14,661 bases of DNA, taken from NCBI GenBank assembly GCA_031550405.1, contig JAVBOP010000145.1:1-14661 (forward strand). The letters are read 5' to 3'. Shown in pieces: positions 1-6,709 of this stretch (its first letter is position 1; each line of letters opens with the position of its first letter). The notes below the pieces were generated by a model. The model had not been told where the DNA came from and ran no database searches. It saw only the letters and a program-made list of their open reading frames with translations. Origin of the DNA: JAVBOP01 sp031550405 (GTDB lineage: Bacteria > Bacteroidota > Ignavibacteria > Kapaibacteriales > UBA2268). A program made the translations under genes and the position numbers.

Positions 1-435
1 GCTTACACGACCATCTGTTTGCTCATCAACAATGAATTTGTACTGCGCTCTGCCGCTTGTCCAAACGCCGCCGCGTATGAATGGCGGGTTGAGAGCGTAC
101 TTCTGTATTTCTTTAAATGTTGCAGAACCTTGATGTTGCGAAAAAACATACAAATCCGACTGGCATATTCCGCGCTGTTTTCCTGCGTCGTTTTGCTTAA
201 TCTTGTTGCTTAAAATTTGGCACTGCTGGTTTTCGATAAATTTTTGCACAGCATTCCATACAGTTTCAAAGTCTGCCGTATAAAATTCTTCATATTTTTC
301 TTTGTAATACTTTAATTTTTCAGGCACTTTCTCTGCCTCTTCTTCTTGGGCAAAAATTACGTTAGTGCTGAGAAATATTCCCAAACAGCAGATTAATAAA
401 ATTTTTACGATACTTAAATAAATTTTTGCTTCCAT
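1..435 (-). CDS. Secreted protein of unknown function, N-terminal part (cut by window edge)
   Basis: Reading leftward from ATG at 435-433, the frame stays open for 145 codons to the window edge, so only the N-terminal part is present. Residues 5-29 form a signal peptide: a hydrophobic stretch (IYLSIVKILLICCLGIFLS) followed by a plausible signal peptidase I site after VIFA, with the mature chain starting QEEEAEK. The mature part begins with a charged helix rich in Glu, Lys and Tyr, then FYTADFETVWNAVQKFIE and alternating polar/hydrophobic segments that could be beta strands. This helix-then-strands layout recalls small envelope proteins with a BamC-like or helix-grip fold, but I do not recognise the family and assign no function. 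There is no lipobox, so it is probably periplasmic or exported rather than a lipoprotein. The start is supported by a good Shine-Dalgarno sequence at 442-447. It lies downstream of obg on the same strand, separated by about 170 bases. Confidence 0.75.
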   Translation of the reverse strand, partial: MEAKIYLSIVKILLICCLGIFLSTNVIFAQEEEAEKVPEKLKYYKEKYEEFYTADFETVWNAVQKFIENQQCQILSNKIKQNDAGKQRGICQSDLYVFSQHQGSATFKEIQKYALNPPFIRGGVWTSGRAQYKFIVDEQTDGRVS

Positions 436-441
436 GATTTT

Positions 442-447
442 ACCTCT
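442..447 (-). promoter_or_regulatory. Shine-Dalgarno sequence of the partial secreted protein
   Basis: On the minus strand AGAGGT lies 6 bases before the ATG at 435. It decides the start of the partial gene. Several neighbouring genes here have no such sequence. Confidence 0.65.
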
Positions 448-502
448 TTAATTAAATGATTTAAAAATGGCAAATTAACAAAAATCCACTATCTAACCAA
501 TT

Positions 503-634
503 TTATTTTTTCCCCCACCCATGGCGCCATAATTCATTGCATGTAAAACCATAAATGTAATTAAGGTCATATTGCAGGTATTCCCCGAATTTTCCCTTGC
601 CGTAATTATTGCGAGATGGCTTGCCACAAGGCAT
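503..634 (-). CDS. Possible 43-residue small ORF overlapping the end of obg
   Basis: A minus-strand frame opens at ATG 634-632, inside the last codons of obg and in a different frame. It runs 43 codons to TAA at 505-503. The product would be rich in Gly, Lys, Tyr and Trp (it starts MPCGKPSRNNYGKGKFGEYL and ends LWRHGWGKK). Most of it lies in the roughly 170-base stretch that otherwise has no gene. Against it: no Shine-Dalgarno sequence precedes the ATG, the length is well within chance for a gap of this size, and I recognise no family. It could also be the tail of a decayed gene once fused or coupled to obg. I list it only because the composition of the non-overlapping part looks more protein-like than the flanking AT-rich spacer. 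Confidence 0.2.
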   Translation of the reverse strand: MPCGKPSRNNYGKGKFGEYLQYDLNYIYGFTCNELWRHGWGKK

Positions 635-1595
635 GTTTCAAGTCGCTGAGACCAATATTGGCAACCGATGAAATGTAATGGATATCGGCAATTTTATCTT
701 TTAATTTTATTGCTTTTATTACCTGCAATTGCTCGTCAGAAATAGCATCTATTCTGCTAAAACAAATAATGCGTTTCTTTTCCAACATAGAAGAATTAAA
801 TTTTTTTAATTCTTTTTTTAATATTTCATAGTCGCTCACCGGATCATCGCTCAGGCAATCCAGCATAAAAAGCAATACTTGCGTTCTTTCCACATGGCGC
901 AAGAATTGCAGCCCAAGCCCCTTGCCTTCACTGGCTCCTTCAATCAGCCCGGGAATATCGGCAACAGTATAACTTTGCGCTTCATCAATCTTCACAATTC
1001 CAAGATTAGGTATGAGGGTTGTGAACGGATAGTCCGCAATTTTGGGTTTTGCAGCGGAAATAACCGAAATCAGGGTAGATTTGCCAACATTAGGAAAGCC
1101 CACAATACCAACATTGGCAATAAGTTTCAGCTCAAGCCTTATTTGACAGCTTTTTCCTGAAAGTCCCGGCTTTGCAAAATTAGGTGTTTGATTGGTGGGA
1201 GTTGTAAACATGGCATTGCCAAAGCCGCCATTGCCGCCTTTTGCTGCTATAAACACTTGGTTTGGCTCCGATAAATCAACGATTTGCTCATCTGTCTCGG
1301 CATCAAAAAGTATTGTTCCTTGCGGCACTTTAATTATCAAATCCTTGCCATCTCTGCCAAACATCTTGTTTTTGCCGCCCTTATTACCATCGTTCGCTTT
1401 ATATTTAGTTTGGTATTTAAAATCCAGGAGAGTGCTCAAATGCGTGTCCACAGAAAATACAATATCGCCGCCTTTTCCGCCATTGCCACCATCAGGACCG
1501 CCTTTGGGAACATATTTTTCCCGCCTGAAGCTTACATGTCCATCGCCGCCTTTCCCCGCCTCAATCGTAATAATCGCTTGGTCTATAAATTTCAT
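606..1595 (-). CDS. obg: GTPase Obg/CgtA (ribosome assembly and stress GTPase)
   Basis: Obg is an essential GTPase that binds the large ribosomal subunit during late assembly and links growth to GTP/ppGpp levels. It acts in the cytoplasm. The 329-residue product has the glycine-rich Obg fold at residues 1-158 (FRREKYVPKGGPDGGNGGKGG at its core), then a G domain from about 160. Walker A/G1 is GFPNVGKST at 166-174, the switch I motif YPFTT at 189-193, and G3 DIPG at 213-216, followed by the family sequence LIEGASEGKGLGLQFLRH. The G4 position reads SRID (280-283) instead of NKxD, and G5 is the short SSV at 309-311. The length suits the short Obg form that lacks the C-terminal OCT domain. The start ATG fits the family N-terminus (MKFIDQA..). 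A TATATTTG octamer at 1671-1678 may drive it independently of the aspartate kinase gene upstream. Confidence 0.97.
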   Translation of the reverse strand: MKFIDQAIITIEAGKGGDGHVSFRREKYVPKGGPDGGNGGKGGDIVFSVDTHLSTLLDFKYQTKYKANDGNKGGKNKMFGRDGKDLIIKVPQGTILFDAETDEQIVDLSEPNQVFIAAKGGNGGFGNAMFTTPTNQTPNFAKPGLSGKSCQIRLELKLIANVGIVGFPNVGKSTLISVISAAKPKIADYPFTTLIPNLGIVKIDEAQSYTVADIPGLIEGASEGKGLGLQFLRHVERTQVLLFMLDCLSDDPVSDYEILKKELKKFNSSMLEKKRIICFSRIDAISDEQLQVIKAIKLKDKIADIHYISSVANIGLSDLKHALWQAISQ

Positions 1596-1670
1596 TTTAT
1601 CTCTAATTTGTGAAAATTATTTAGAATAGTTGTTTTCAATTACAATCTACATTTATTTCCCAAAAACTAA

Positions 1671-1678
1671 CAAATATA
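1671..1678 (-). promoter_or_regulatory. Candidate Bacteroidota-type -7 element upstream of obg
   Basis: Minus-strand TATATTTG matches the TAnnTTTG -7 consensus of the Bacteroidota primary sigma factor, and lies 75 bases before the obg start. The same octamer lies before the aspartate kinase gene. I see no convincing -33 TTTG at the right spacing, so this rests on the -7 match and the repeated context. Confidence 0.35.
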
Positions 1679-1727
1679 CAAAAAATAGCAGAATAATACC
1701 GGAAAATCATTTTTCATTTTCTCTCTA

Positions 1728-3092
1728 CTAAAAATTTATTATGGTGTCGTGTAAATGCCGGACAATTCTGTCGGCTTGGCTTTCGTCCACAACCAGCAGA
1801 ACCGAAGTATCCGAAAACACATATAGCAGCTGGTATATTTTTATATCTGACTGCATGGAAAGCAAGTTAGATAAATCAGCATTAATTTTCATTAAATTAT
1901 TTTTAAAATTTTGTCCAGTAATACACACCACAGCGACTTCTTCATTGTATGTGATATTTTCAACGATATTATTTTGAAGATAATTCGATATTTTGTTTGA
2001 AAATTCAAATAATACTACCAAATTGGAATTGCTGTAAGCGGCATAAAGCAGCTGCAGTTTATTGCTTTCGATAGCATGATTAACTTCATTTACTACCATT
2101 TGCAGCAAATTATTTCCATTTGTAATATTAATTTTCATTAATCCACATTGCTTTTTAGCGATTATTGAATGAATTTGCATTTGCGTGTTATTATTTGCAG
2201 GCAAAATCAACGTGCCATTTGAGGTTGCATTAAAAGAATTTAATATTTTTACCGGAATTTTCTCATCAATTGCAGGAAAAATAGTCTTCGGATGCAGCAC
2301 TTTGGCTCCCCAAAAAGATAAATCCTTAACTTCGGAATAGGTAATATCATTAATTGTTCGAGCATTTTTAACAATATTTGGGTCGGCGGACAAAATACCA
2401 TCAACATCCGTCCAAATCTGGATTTCATCGGCATGCAACGCTGCGCCCAGCAATGCGGCGGTTAAATCGGATCCTCCACGACCAAGTGTAGTTGTGCGGG
2501 AAAGCAAATCCGAGCCAATAAAACCTTGAGTAATCGCTATTTTTTCATTAAATTGCGTTAATAAAATATTTTCAACAGCCTCGGAAATCTTATCGCTTAA
2601 CGGAAAAGCGGCATTAAAATTAGAGTCCGTAACTATTATTTTCCTTGCATCTATCCAATTGTTTTCTAATGATTTATCAAGGCAAAGGTAATGAAAAATT
2701 TTTGAAGAAAGCAGCTCACCAAAAGAAAATATTGAATCTTTTACCATAACAGTCAGCTCGTTCAACAAATAAATGCCTTCCAGCAAATTCTTCAATTCAA
2801 AAATGTAATTTTTGACGTCGCTTTTCGCTTGTTTGGCAAGGATATCATTGCTGAAACATGTATCAATAATTGCTAAGTGATGGTTAGATATTTCATTTGC
2901 AAACAGATGCGACAGGTCTATATCGCCATTTTTCGCATAGTTGGCAGCTTTTTCCAACTTATCCGTAATCCCTTTGCATGCAGATAAAACAACAATAATT
3001 TTATCGTGCTCTGCGTTTTTCAATATATTTATAACATTCAGCATTCTATCGCCATCGGCAACGGAAGAACCTCCAAATTTTAGTATGTGCAT
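1728..3092 (-). CDS. Aspartate kinase, monofunctional, with C-terminal ACT domains
   Basis: It phosphorylates L-aspartate with ATP to give 4-phospho-L-aspartate, the first step to lysine/diaminopimelate, threonine and methionine, in the cytoplasm. The 454-residue product has the amino-acid kinase domain at about 1-300. It shows KFGGSSVAD at 5-13, SFGE at 123-126, the nucleotide/substrate loop TTTLGRGGSDLTAALLG at 200-216, and WTDVDGILSADP at 227-238. The family block YSEVKDLSFWGAKVLHPKT is at 252-270. Residues of about 305-454 form two ACT-like regulatory segments (for example VAVVCITGQNF at 386-396), expected to carry feedback control by end-product amino acids. No homoserine dehydrogenase domain follows, so it is not a ThrA-type fusion, although the kinase motifs resemble the ThrA/LysC class. 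Which isoform (lysC or other) cannot be decided from one copy. The gene stands alone with 132 bases to obg downstream and a divergent spacer upstream; no Shine-Dalgarno sequence is evident. Confidence 0.96.
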   Translation of the reverse strand: MHILKFGGSSVADGDRMLNVINILKNAEHDKIIVVLSACKGITDKLEKAANYAKNGDIDLSHLFANEISNHHLAIIDTCFSNDILAKQAKSDVKNYIFELKNLLEGIYLLNELTVMVKDSIFSFGELLSSKIFHYLCLDKSLENNWIDARKIIVTDSNFNAAFPLSDKISEAVENILLTQFNEKIAITQGFIGSDLLSRTTTLGRGGSDLTAALLGAALHADEIQIWTDVDGILSADPNIVKNARTINDITYSEVKDLSFWGAKVLHPKTIFPAIDEKIPVKILNSFNATSNGTLILPANNNTQMQIHSIIAKKQCGLMKINITNGNNLLQMVVNEVNHAIESNKLQLLYAAYSNSNLVVLFEFSNKISNYLQNNIVENITYNEEVAVVCITGQNFKNNLMKINADLSNLLSMQSDIKIYQLLYVFSDTSVLLVVDESQADRIVRHLHDTIINF

Positions 3093-3367
3093 AGTATTTT
3101 GTTTTTTAATTTATAACTTTGGCACTTAATGGTCAAACGAACAAATATAATAAAAAATGAGTTATTAACATTGATATCGCAGAAATTACATTTTCCATGT
3201 TATGATTGCAACAGTGTTAAAAATAAACATGCTCATAATACGCTAATGTACGCTGAAAGCAAATTAGCAATATACCACTTATTCAAATCGTCTATATTTA
3301 TCTTAATTTCTTACATGCAACCCTGCAAATTTAAAACACTTTCTAACTAAGCAAAAAACAGCATAAA
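3093..3367. other. Divergent intergenic region between aspartate kinase and heptose adenylyltransferase genes
   Basis: This 275-base AT-rich spacer separates oppositely oriented genes and must hold promoters for both. Facing left is the octamer TATATTTG (3142-3149). Facing right is TAACTTTG (3114-3121), another TAnnTTTG match, which would give a leader of about 240 nt for the rightward operon. A closer rightward candidate, TATATTTA (3293-3300), is imperfect. The last bases before the rightward start form a 5-bp inverted repeat, AGCAT-AAA-ATGCT (3360-3372), that contains the start codon. I see no riboswitch-like conserved core and no tRNA. Confidence 0.4.
3142..3149 (-). promoter_or_regulatory. 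Candidate Bacteroidota-type -7 element of the aspartate kinase gene
   Basis: Minus-strand TATATTTG fits TAnnTTTG and lies about 50 bases before the aspartate kinase ATG, a normal leader length. No clear -33 TTTG is visible upstream; the nearest is TGTT at a short spacing. Confidence 0.4.
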
Positions 3368-3838
3368 ATGCTATCAACTTGGGAATTGATAAAAAATATC
3401 GTTGAAGAGGCGAAAAATATGGGCAGGCGGATCGTGTTTACGAATGGCTGCTTCGATATTATTCATGCAGGACATTGCCAGTATCTGGCTGAGGCGAGGC
3501 GATTGGGCGATATGCTTATTGTTGGGCTGAATACGGATTCTTCGGTGAGGCGGCTGAAAGGCGACAGTAGACCTGTAAACAATCAACACGATAGAGCATG
3601 CGTTCTAAGCGCATTAAAACCAGTGGATTATGTGGTTCTATTTGATGAGGACACGCCATACAACCTCATTGCTAATGTTATGCCAGATGTGCTGGTCAAA
3701 GGCGGGGACTACAGTTCGGACAATATAATTGGTGCGGATCTGGTGCACAATAACGGCGGCGAGGTTATTGTGCTGAAATTTGTCGAGGGAAAATCAACGA
3801 CGGCGATTATCGAAAGATTTATGAATAAAAATTCATAA
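3368..3838 (+). CDS. rfaE2: D-glycero-beta-D-manno-heptose 1-phosphate adenylyltransferase (RfaE2/HldE C-terminal type)
   Basis: It transfers AMP from ATP to heptose 1-phosphate, forming ADP-heptose for the lipopolysaccharide inner core or other surface glycans. The 156-residue protein is a stand-alone nucleotidyltransferase, matching RfaE2 rather than the bifunctional HldE with its kinase half. Motifs in order: FTNGCFDIIHAGHCQYL at 24-40 with the HxGH catalytic signature (HAGH, 33-36); GLNTDSSVRRLKG at 53-65; RPVNN at 68-72; FDEDTPY at 92-98; VKGGDY at 110-115; and GKSTTAIIERF near the C-terminus, equivalent to the family's (I/Y)STT block. Related cytidylyltransferases (GlmU/TagD class) share HxGH, but the SRRLKG-type and VKGGDY blocks favour heptose. 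The ATG is the only reasonable start and has no Shine-Dalgarno sequence. It heads a rightward run of genes; the kinase partner (rfaE1) is not in this window. Confidence 0.9.
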   Translation: MLSTWELIKNIVEEAKNMGRRIVFTNGCFDIIHAGHCQYLAEARRLGDMLIVGLNTDSSVRRLKGDSRPVNNQHDRACVLSALKPVDYVVLFDEDTPYNLIANVMPDVLVKGGDYSSDNIIGADLVHNNGGEVIVLKFVEGKSTTAIIERFMNKNS

Positions 3839-3877
3839 ACAGTGTTGTTGTATTGCACTTTTGTATATCAATCTAAT

Positions 3878-4966
3878 ATGCTTAAATTATGTAACTTATC
3901 GAAAGAAAGCAAAAAGCGGATATTGCTGAATAATATCAATATTGATATTAACGATGGCGAATTTTTTTGTTTTCTTGGTCCTTCCGGCTCTGGAAAAACG
4001 GCTCTGATGCGCATCATTGCCGGATTGGAAAATGCTGATAGCGGCAAGATTTTTCTTAAGGGCGAGGAAATTTCCCACCGTCCTGCCTATAAACGCAATG
4101 TCAATACGGTTTTCAATTCTTTTGCTTTGTTTCCGGACTTGGATGTCTATAAAAATATAGAATTTGGCTTGAATTTCAAGAATATTTCCGAAGATGAAAG
4201 AGAGCGGATAGTGCATGATGCTATCGAGCTTTTTCAACTGAAAGCGAACTTGCATGACAATATTGAGAATTTGGATAATTTAGTCAAATATAAAATTGCC
4301 ATTGCGCGGGCTTTGGTCAATAATCCTGACGTTTTGCTGCTTGATGATTCGCTCAAATTGATTGACGGAAAAGACAGATTGAAAATGCGATATGAGTTGA
4401 AATTATTGCAGAAAAAACTCAATAAAACCTTTATTTATATAACGGATGACAAGGATAATGCTTTTGCGATTGCTGATAGAATTGCGATATTGCAAAATGG
4501 CATTCTTCACCAATGCGCTACGCCGCACGATGTTTATGAAAATCCGCAAACATATTTTGTGGCGAATTATCTCGGAAATATGAATTTTTTTTATGCTGAA
4601 ATTGTTTCTGAGGAAAATGGGCATTATGTGATTGAGCTTGACGGCAAAATTAGAATCAATGTGTCGGCTTTCAAAAAATTTGAAAAAGGGCGCGATGTTT
4701 TTTTTGCATTAAGAGCCGAACGCATTATTATAAGCCATTCTGCGGATGTTTCGCACCAAAATGTGCTGAAAGGAAAAATTATACAAAAAGATTATAGCGG
4801 CGAGTATACGCAATATTACGTAGAACTGGAATATGGCAAGATTATTATTGCAGCAATATTAAACTACGCTTTTTTATCTTCTACCGAAGCGATTCCTTTT
4901 TTTGAAGTTGGTGAAGAAATTTTCATAAAATGGAGCATGCTCTCAGGGGATTTAATTTATGCCTGA
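3878..4966 (+). CDS. PotA-like ABC transporter ATP-binding protein with degenerate catalytic motifs
   Basis: By family this is the ATPase of a spermidine/putrescine-type (PotABCD) or similar importer, peripheral at the inner face of the cytoplasmic membrane. I place the start at ATG 3878, giving 362 residues beginning MLKLCNLSKES as PotA proteins do; an upstream GTG at 3842 would add 12 unlikely residues. Walker A GPSGSGKT (34-41) and VNTVF-SFALFPDLDVYKN are clearly PotA-like, and a C-terminal TOBE region follows (about 240-362, with ALRAERIIIS). The other ATPase motifs deviate: the Q-loop Gln is Asn80, the LSGGQ signature reads LDNLV (132-136), the catalytic Glu is Asp157 (LLLDD), the D-loop SALD reads KLID (160-163), and the switch His is Asp190 (ITDD). 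The A-loop aromatic is also missing. The frame is intact, and its end overlaps the permease gene by 8 bases. Family fold is certain; activity is doubtful. Confidence 0.9.
   Translation: MLKLCNLSKESKKRILLNNINIDINDGEFFCFLGPSGSGKTALMRIIAGLENADSGKIFLKGEEISHRPAYKRNVNTVFNSFALFPDLDVYKNIEFGLNFKNISEDERERIVHDAIELFQLKANLHDNIENLDNLVKYKIAIARALVNNPDVLLLDDSLKLIDGKDRLKMRYELKLLQKKLNKTFIYITDDKDNAFAIADRIAILQNGILHQCATPHDVYENPQTYFVANYLGNMNFFYAEIVSEENGHYVIELDGKIRINVSAFKKFEKGRDVFFALRAERIIISHSADVSHQNVLKGKIIQKDYSGEYTQYYVELEYGKIIIAAILNYAFLSSTEAIPFFEVGEEIFIKWSMLSGDLIYA
4945..4950 (+). promoter_or_regulatory. Shine-Dalgarno sequence of the fused permease gene
   Basis: AGGGGA lies 8 bases before the ATG at 4959 and inside the end of the ATPase gene. 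It supports translation of the permease from a start that overlaps the ATPase stop. Confidence 0.6.
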
Positions 4967-6707
4967 CAATTTTTTAAATAAAATAAAAACAACTTTATTA
5001 AATAGGGAATTTCTGCAATGGCTGCCTATATATTGGATAGTCTTTTTTTTTGTAATACCATTTATTTTATTGCTCTTGCTTGGATTTTTTTATATTGAAA
5101 CTCCATTGCAGACGATATTCTGGATAAATTTTTCCAATCTCATATCAACTTTCAACAGTGATTATTGCGATTCACTTGCAATGTCGCTCAAGCTGTCTCT
5201 TATTTCATCAATTTGTACTTTATTTTCCGGCTTTTTTGTTGCATTTTTTGTCGCATTTCTTCGCAGCAAAATACGCTATTATATTATTAATACCATCTTT
5301 ATTTTATTTATCATTAGCCCAATAATCCAATATCATGGAATTAATTCGTTAATAGGAAATGACGGGATTATGAATAATTTTTCATTTTTCTTTGATTATC
5401 CAATTCATATTTCTGATTTTGCATCAACCGCAATTTGTTTGATTTTTCGCTACATTCCAATCGTATATTTTTTGTCTTTTAGCGCTATAAAGCAAATCGA
5501 TATTTCTTTAATTGAAGCCGCATTGGATTTGAAATTCACACGAATTAATATATTCTTTAACATAATTATAAAAAAGACACTTCCGGCAATTTTATTAAGT
5601 TTTGTTGTAATTTTTTTGCTCTGTTTGGGTAACTTTTCGGCATCAATGGGAAATCAATTCAGCGAGCAATTATTTTCAGGAAAAATTATAAATCTGCTGT
5701 CTCAATTAATTTTTCCTTTAATTTCAAGCAATTTGTTTTTACTATTTGTATTGACAACAATATTTATAGCGTTCTACAATCAATATTTTAATAAACATCA
5801 GAAAAAAATCATACATCATATAAAAAAAACTTTACCAAAATATAAATGCCTGACAATAGGAAAATCGCCTATTGTTATTATTATCAATGTAATTGTAATT
5901 TTATTTGCTCATATTTTTATTCTTTGCATAATATTATTTTCATTTAATGAAAGCAATTCGCTAACAAAATTTAGTGGTTTTTCATTGCACTGGTACAAAG
6001 AATTATTTTCTAATTATAATTTAATTATCGCTTTCAAAAATTCATTTCTTGTTTCTGTATTTTCTGCTTTAATATCCACAGCTCTTGGTGCCATGCTTGC
6101 AATAAGTTTCTCTAAATCAAAGGATTTAATTAATTATAAATTTCATTGGATAATAAGATTGCCAATCGTAATCAGTGAAATTATTCTTGTGGCAACAGTT
6201 GTATTTGCCGCACATTTTTTGGGAATTGAAAACAATATGTTGGTTACGATTTTGGGCATCTCTATTTCCTGCATTTTTATATCAATTTTGCTGGTTTACA
6301 ACCAAGTGCAAGAAATGGATTTGAATATGGAAGCTGCAAGTCTTGATTTAGGAGCGAATTACGCACAAACTTTTGGATTGGTTACTTTGCCTACTATTTT
6401 TCCAGCAATTTCATCCTGCTTTATCATAACCTTTGTTTTCGCTTTCAATGAATTTGCAGTTACGAATACCATTGCTAATACAATTGACGGCGATAAAACT
6501 CTGTTTCTATCACCGCAACTTCTTGATATTATTAGATATAATCCGACACCATCGGCTAACGCCTTAGCTTCCATCATGATAATGATTTCTGTGATTTCAA
6601 TAGGAATTTGCAATATTTACAAATATTTTAACAAAAAAAATCAGATTATAAAATATTTTGCAATCGCATTAATTTTATTCACAGCTCTTTTGTTTATTCT
6701 TTTTTAA
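4959..6707 (+). CDS. Fused PotB-PotC-like ABC transporter permease
   Basis: A 582-residue polytopic membrane protein made of two binding-protein-dependent permease domains in tandem. The N-terminal half (about 20-280) aligns with PotB in layout. The C-terminal half (about 300-582) is PotC-like: FSGFSLHWYKELF at 338-350, NSFLVSVFSALISTALGA at 361-378, and near the end SANALASIMIMISV, matching the PotC block around VNALATI. Each half carries a cytoplasmic EAA coupling loop: EAALDLKFTR (from 186) and EAASLDLGAN (458-467), each followed by the usual LP. The first lacks the conserved glycine (Lys192). A basic segment at about 278-296 (NKHQKKIIHHIKK) links the halves. Ordinary PotB and PotC are separate proteins of about 270 residues. 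The gene starts in the last codons of the ATPase gene and ends 2 bases before recF, so the three are probably co-transcribed. By homology the substrate could be polyamines, but iron and thiamine importers also use fused permeases. No substrate-binding protein gene is adjacent. Confidence 0.9.
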   Translation: MPDNFLNKIKTTLLNREFLQWLPIYWIVFFFVIPFILLLLLGFFYIETPLQTIFWINFSNLISTFNSDYCDSLAMSLKLSLISSICTLFSGFFVAFFVAFLRSKIRYYIINTIFILFIISPIIQYHGINSLIGNDGIMNNFSFFFDYPIHISDFASTAICLIFRYIPIVYFLSFSAIKQIDISLIEAALDLKFTRINIFFNIIIKKTLPAILLSFVVIFLLCLGNFSASMGNQFSEQLFSGKIINLLSQLIFPLISSNLFLLFVLTTIFIAFYNQYFNKHQKKIIHHIKKTLPKYKCLTIGKSPIVIIINVIVILFAHIFILCIILFSFNESNSLTKFSGFSLHWYKELFSNYNLIIAFKNSFLVSVFSALISTALGAMLAISFSKSKDLINYKFHWIIRLPIVISEIILVATVVFAAHFLGIENNMLVTILGISISCIFISILLVYNQVQEMDLNMEAASLDLGANYAQTFGLVTLPTIFPAISSCFIITFVFAFNEFAVTNTIANTIDGDKTLFLSPQLLDIIRYNPTPSANALASIMIMISVISIGICNIYKYFNKKNQIIKYFAIALILFTALLFILF

Positions 6708-6709
6708 AT

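Noticed and set aside
19..213. Plus-strand 64-codon open frame at the left edge
   Set aside because: The minus-strand frame over the same bases has a signal peptide and Shine-Dalgarno sequence and is the better gene.
521..530. Perfect palindrome ATGGCGCCAT after obg
   Set aside because: Only 5 bp per arm, no loop and no following T-run on the minus strand; not a credible terminator or operator on its own.
879..1629. Three plus-strand open frames opposite obg (879-1160, 1192-1629, 1284-1613)
   Set aside because: They are antisense to the well-conserved obg gene; their Pro/Phe-rich products arise from its Gly-rich codons read backward.
1702..1721. AT-rich inverted repeat GAAAAT...ATTTTC after the aspartate kinase stop
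   Set aside because: Only 6 weak base pairs with an 8-base loop and no GC; could be a weak terminator but is equally likely by chance in AT-rich DNA.
3842..3877. Earlier GTG start for the PotA-like ATPase
   Set aside because: It adds 12 residues (MLLYCTFVYQSN) absent from PotA proteins, whereas ATG 3878 gives the usual family N-terminus.
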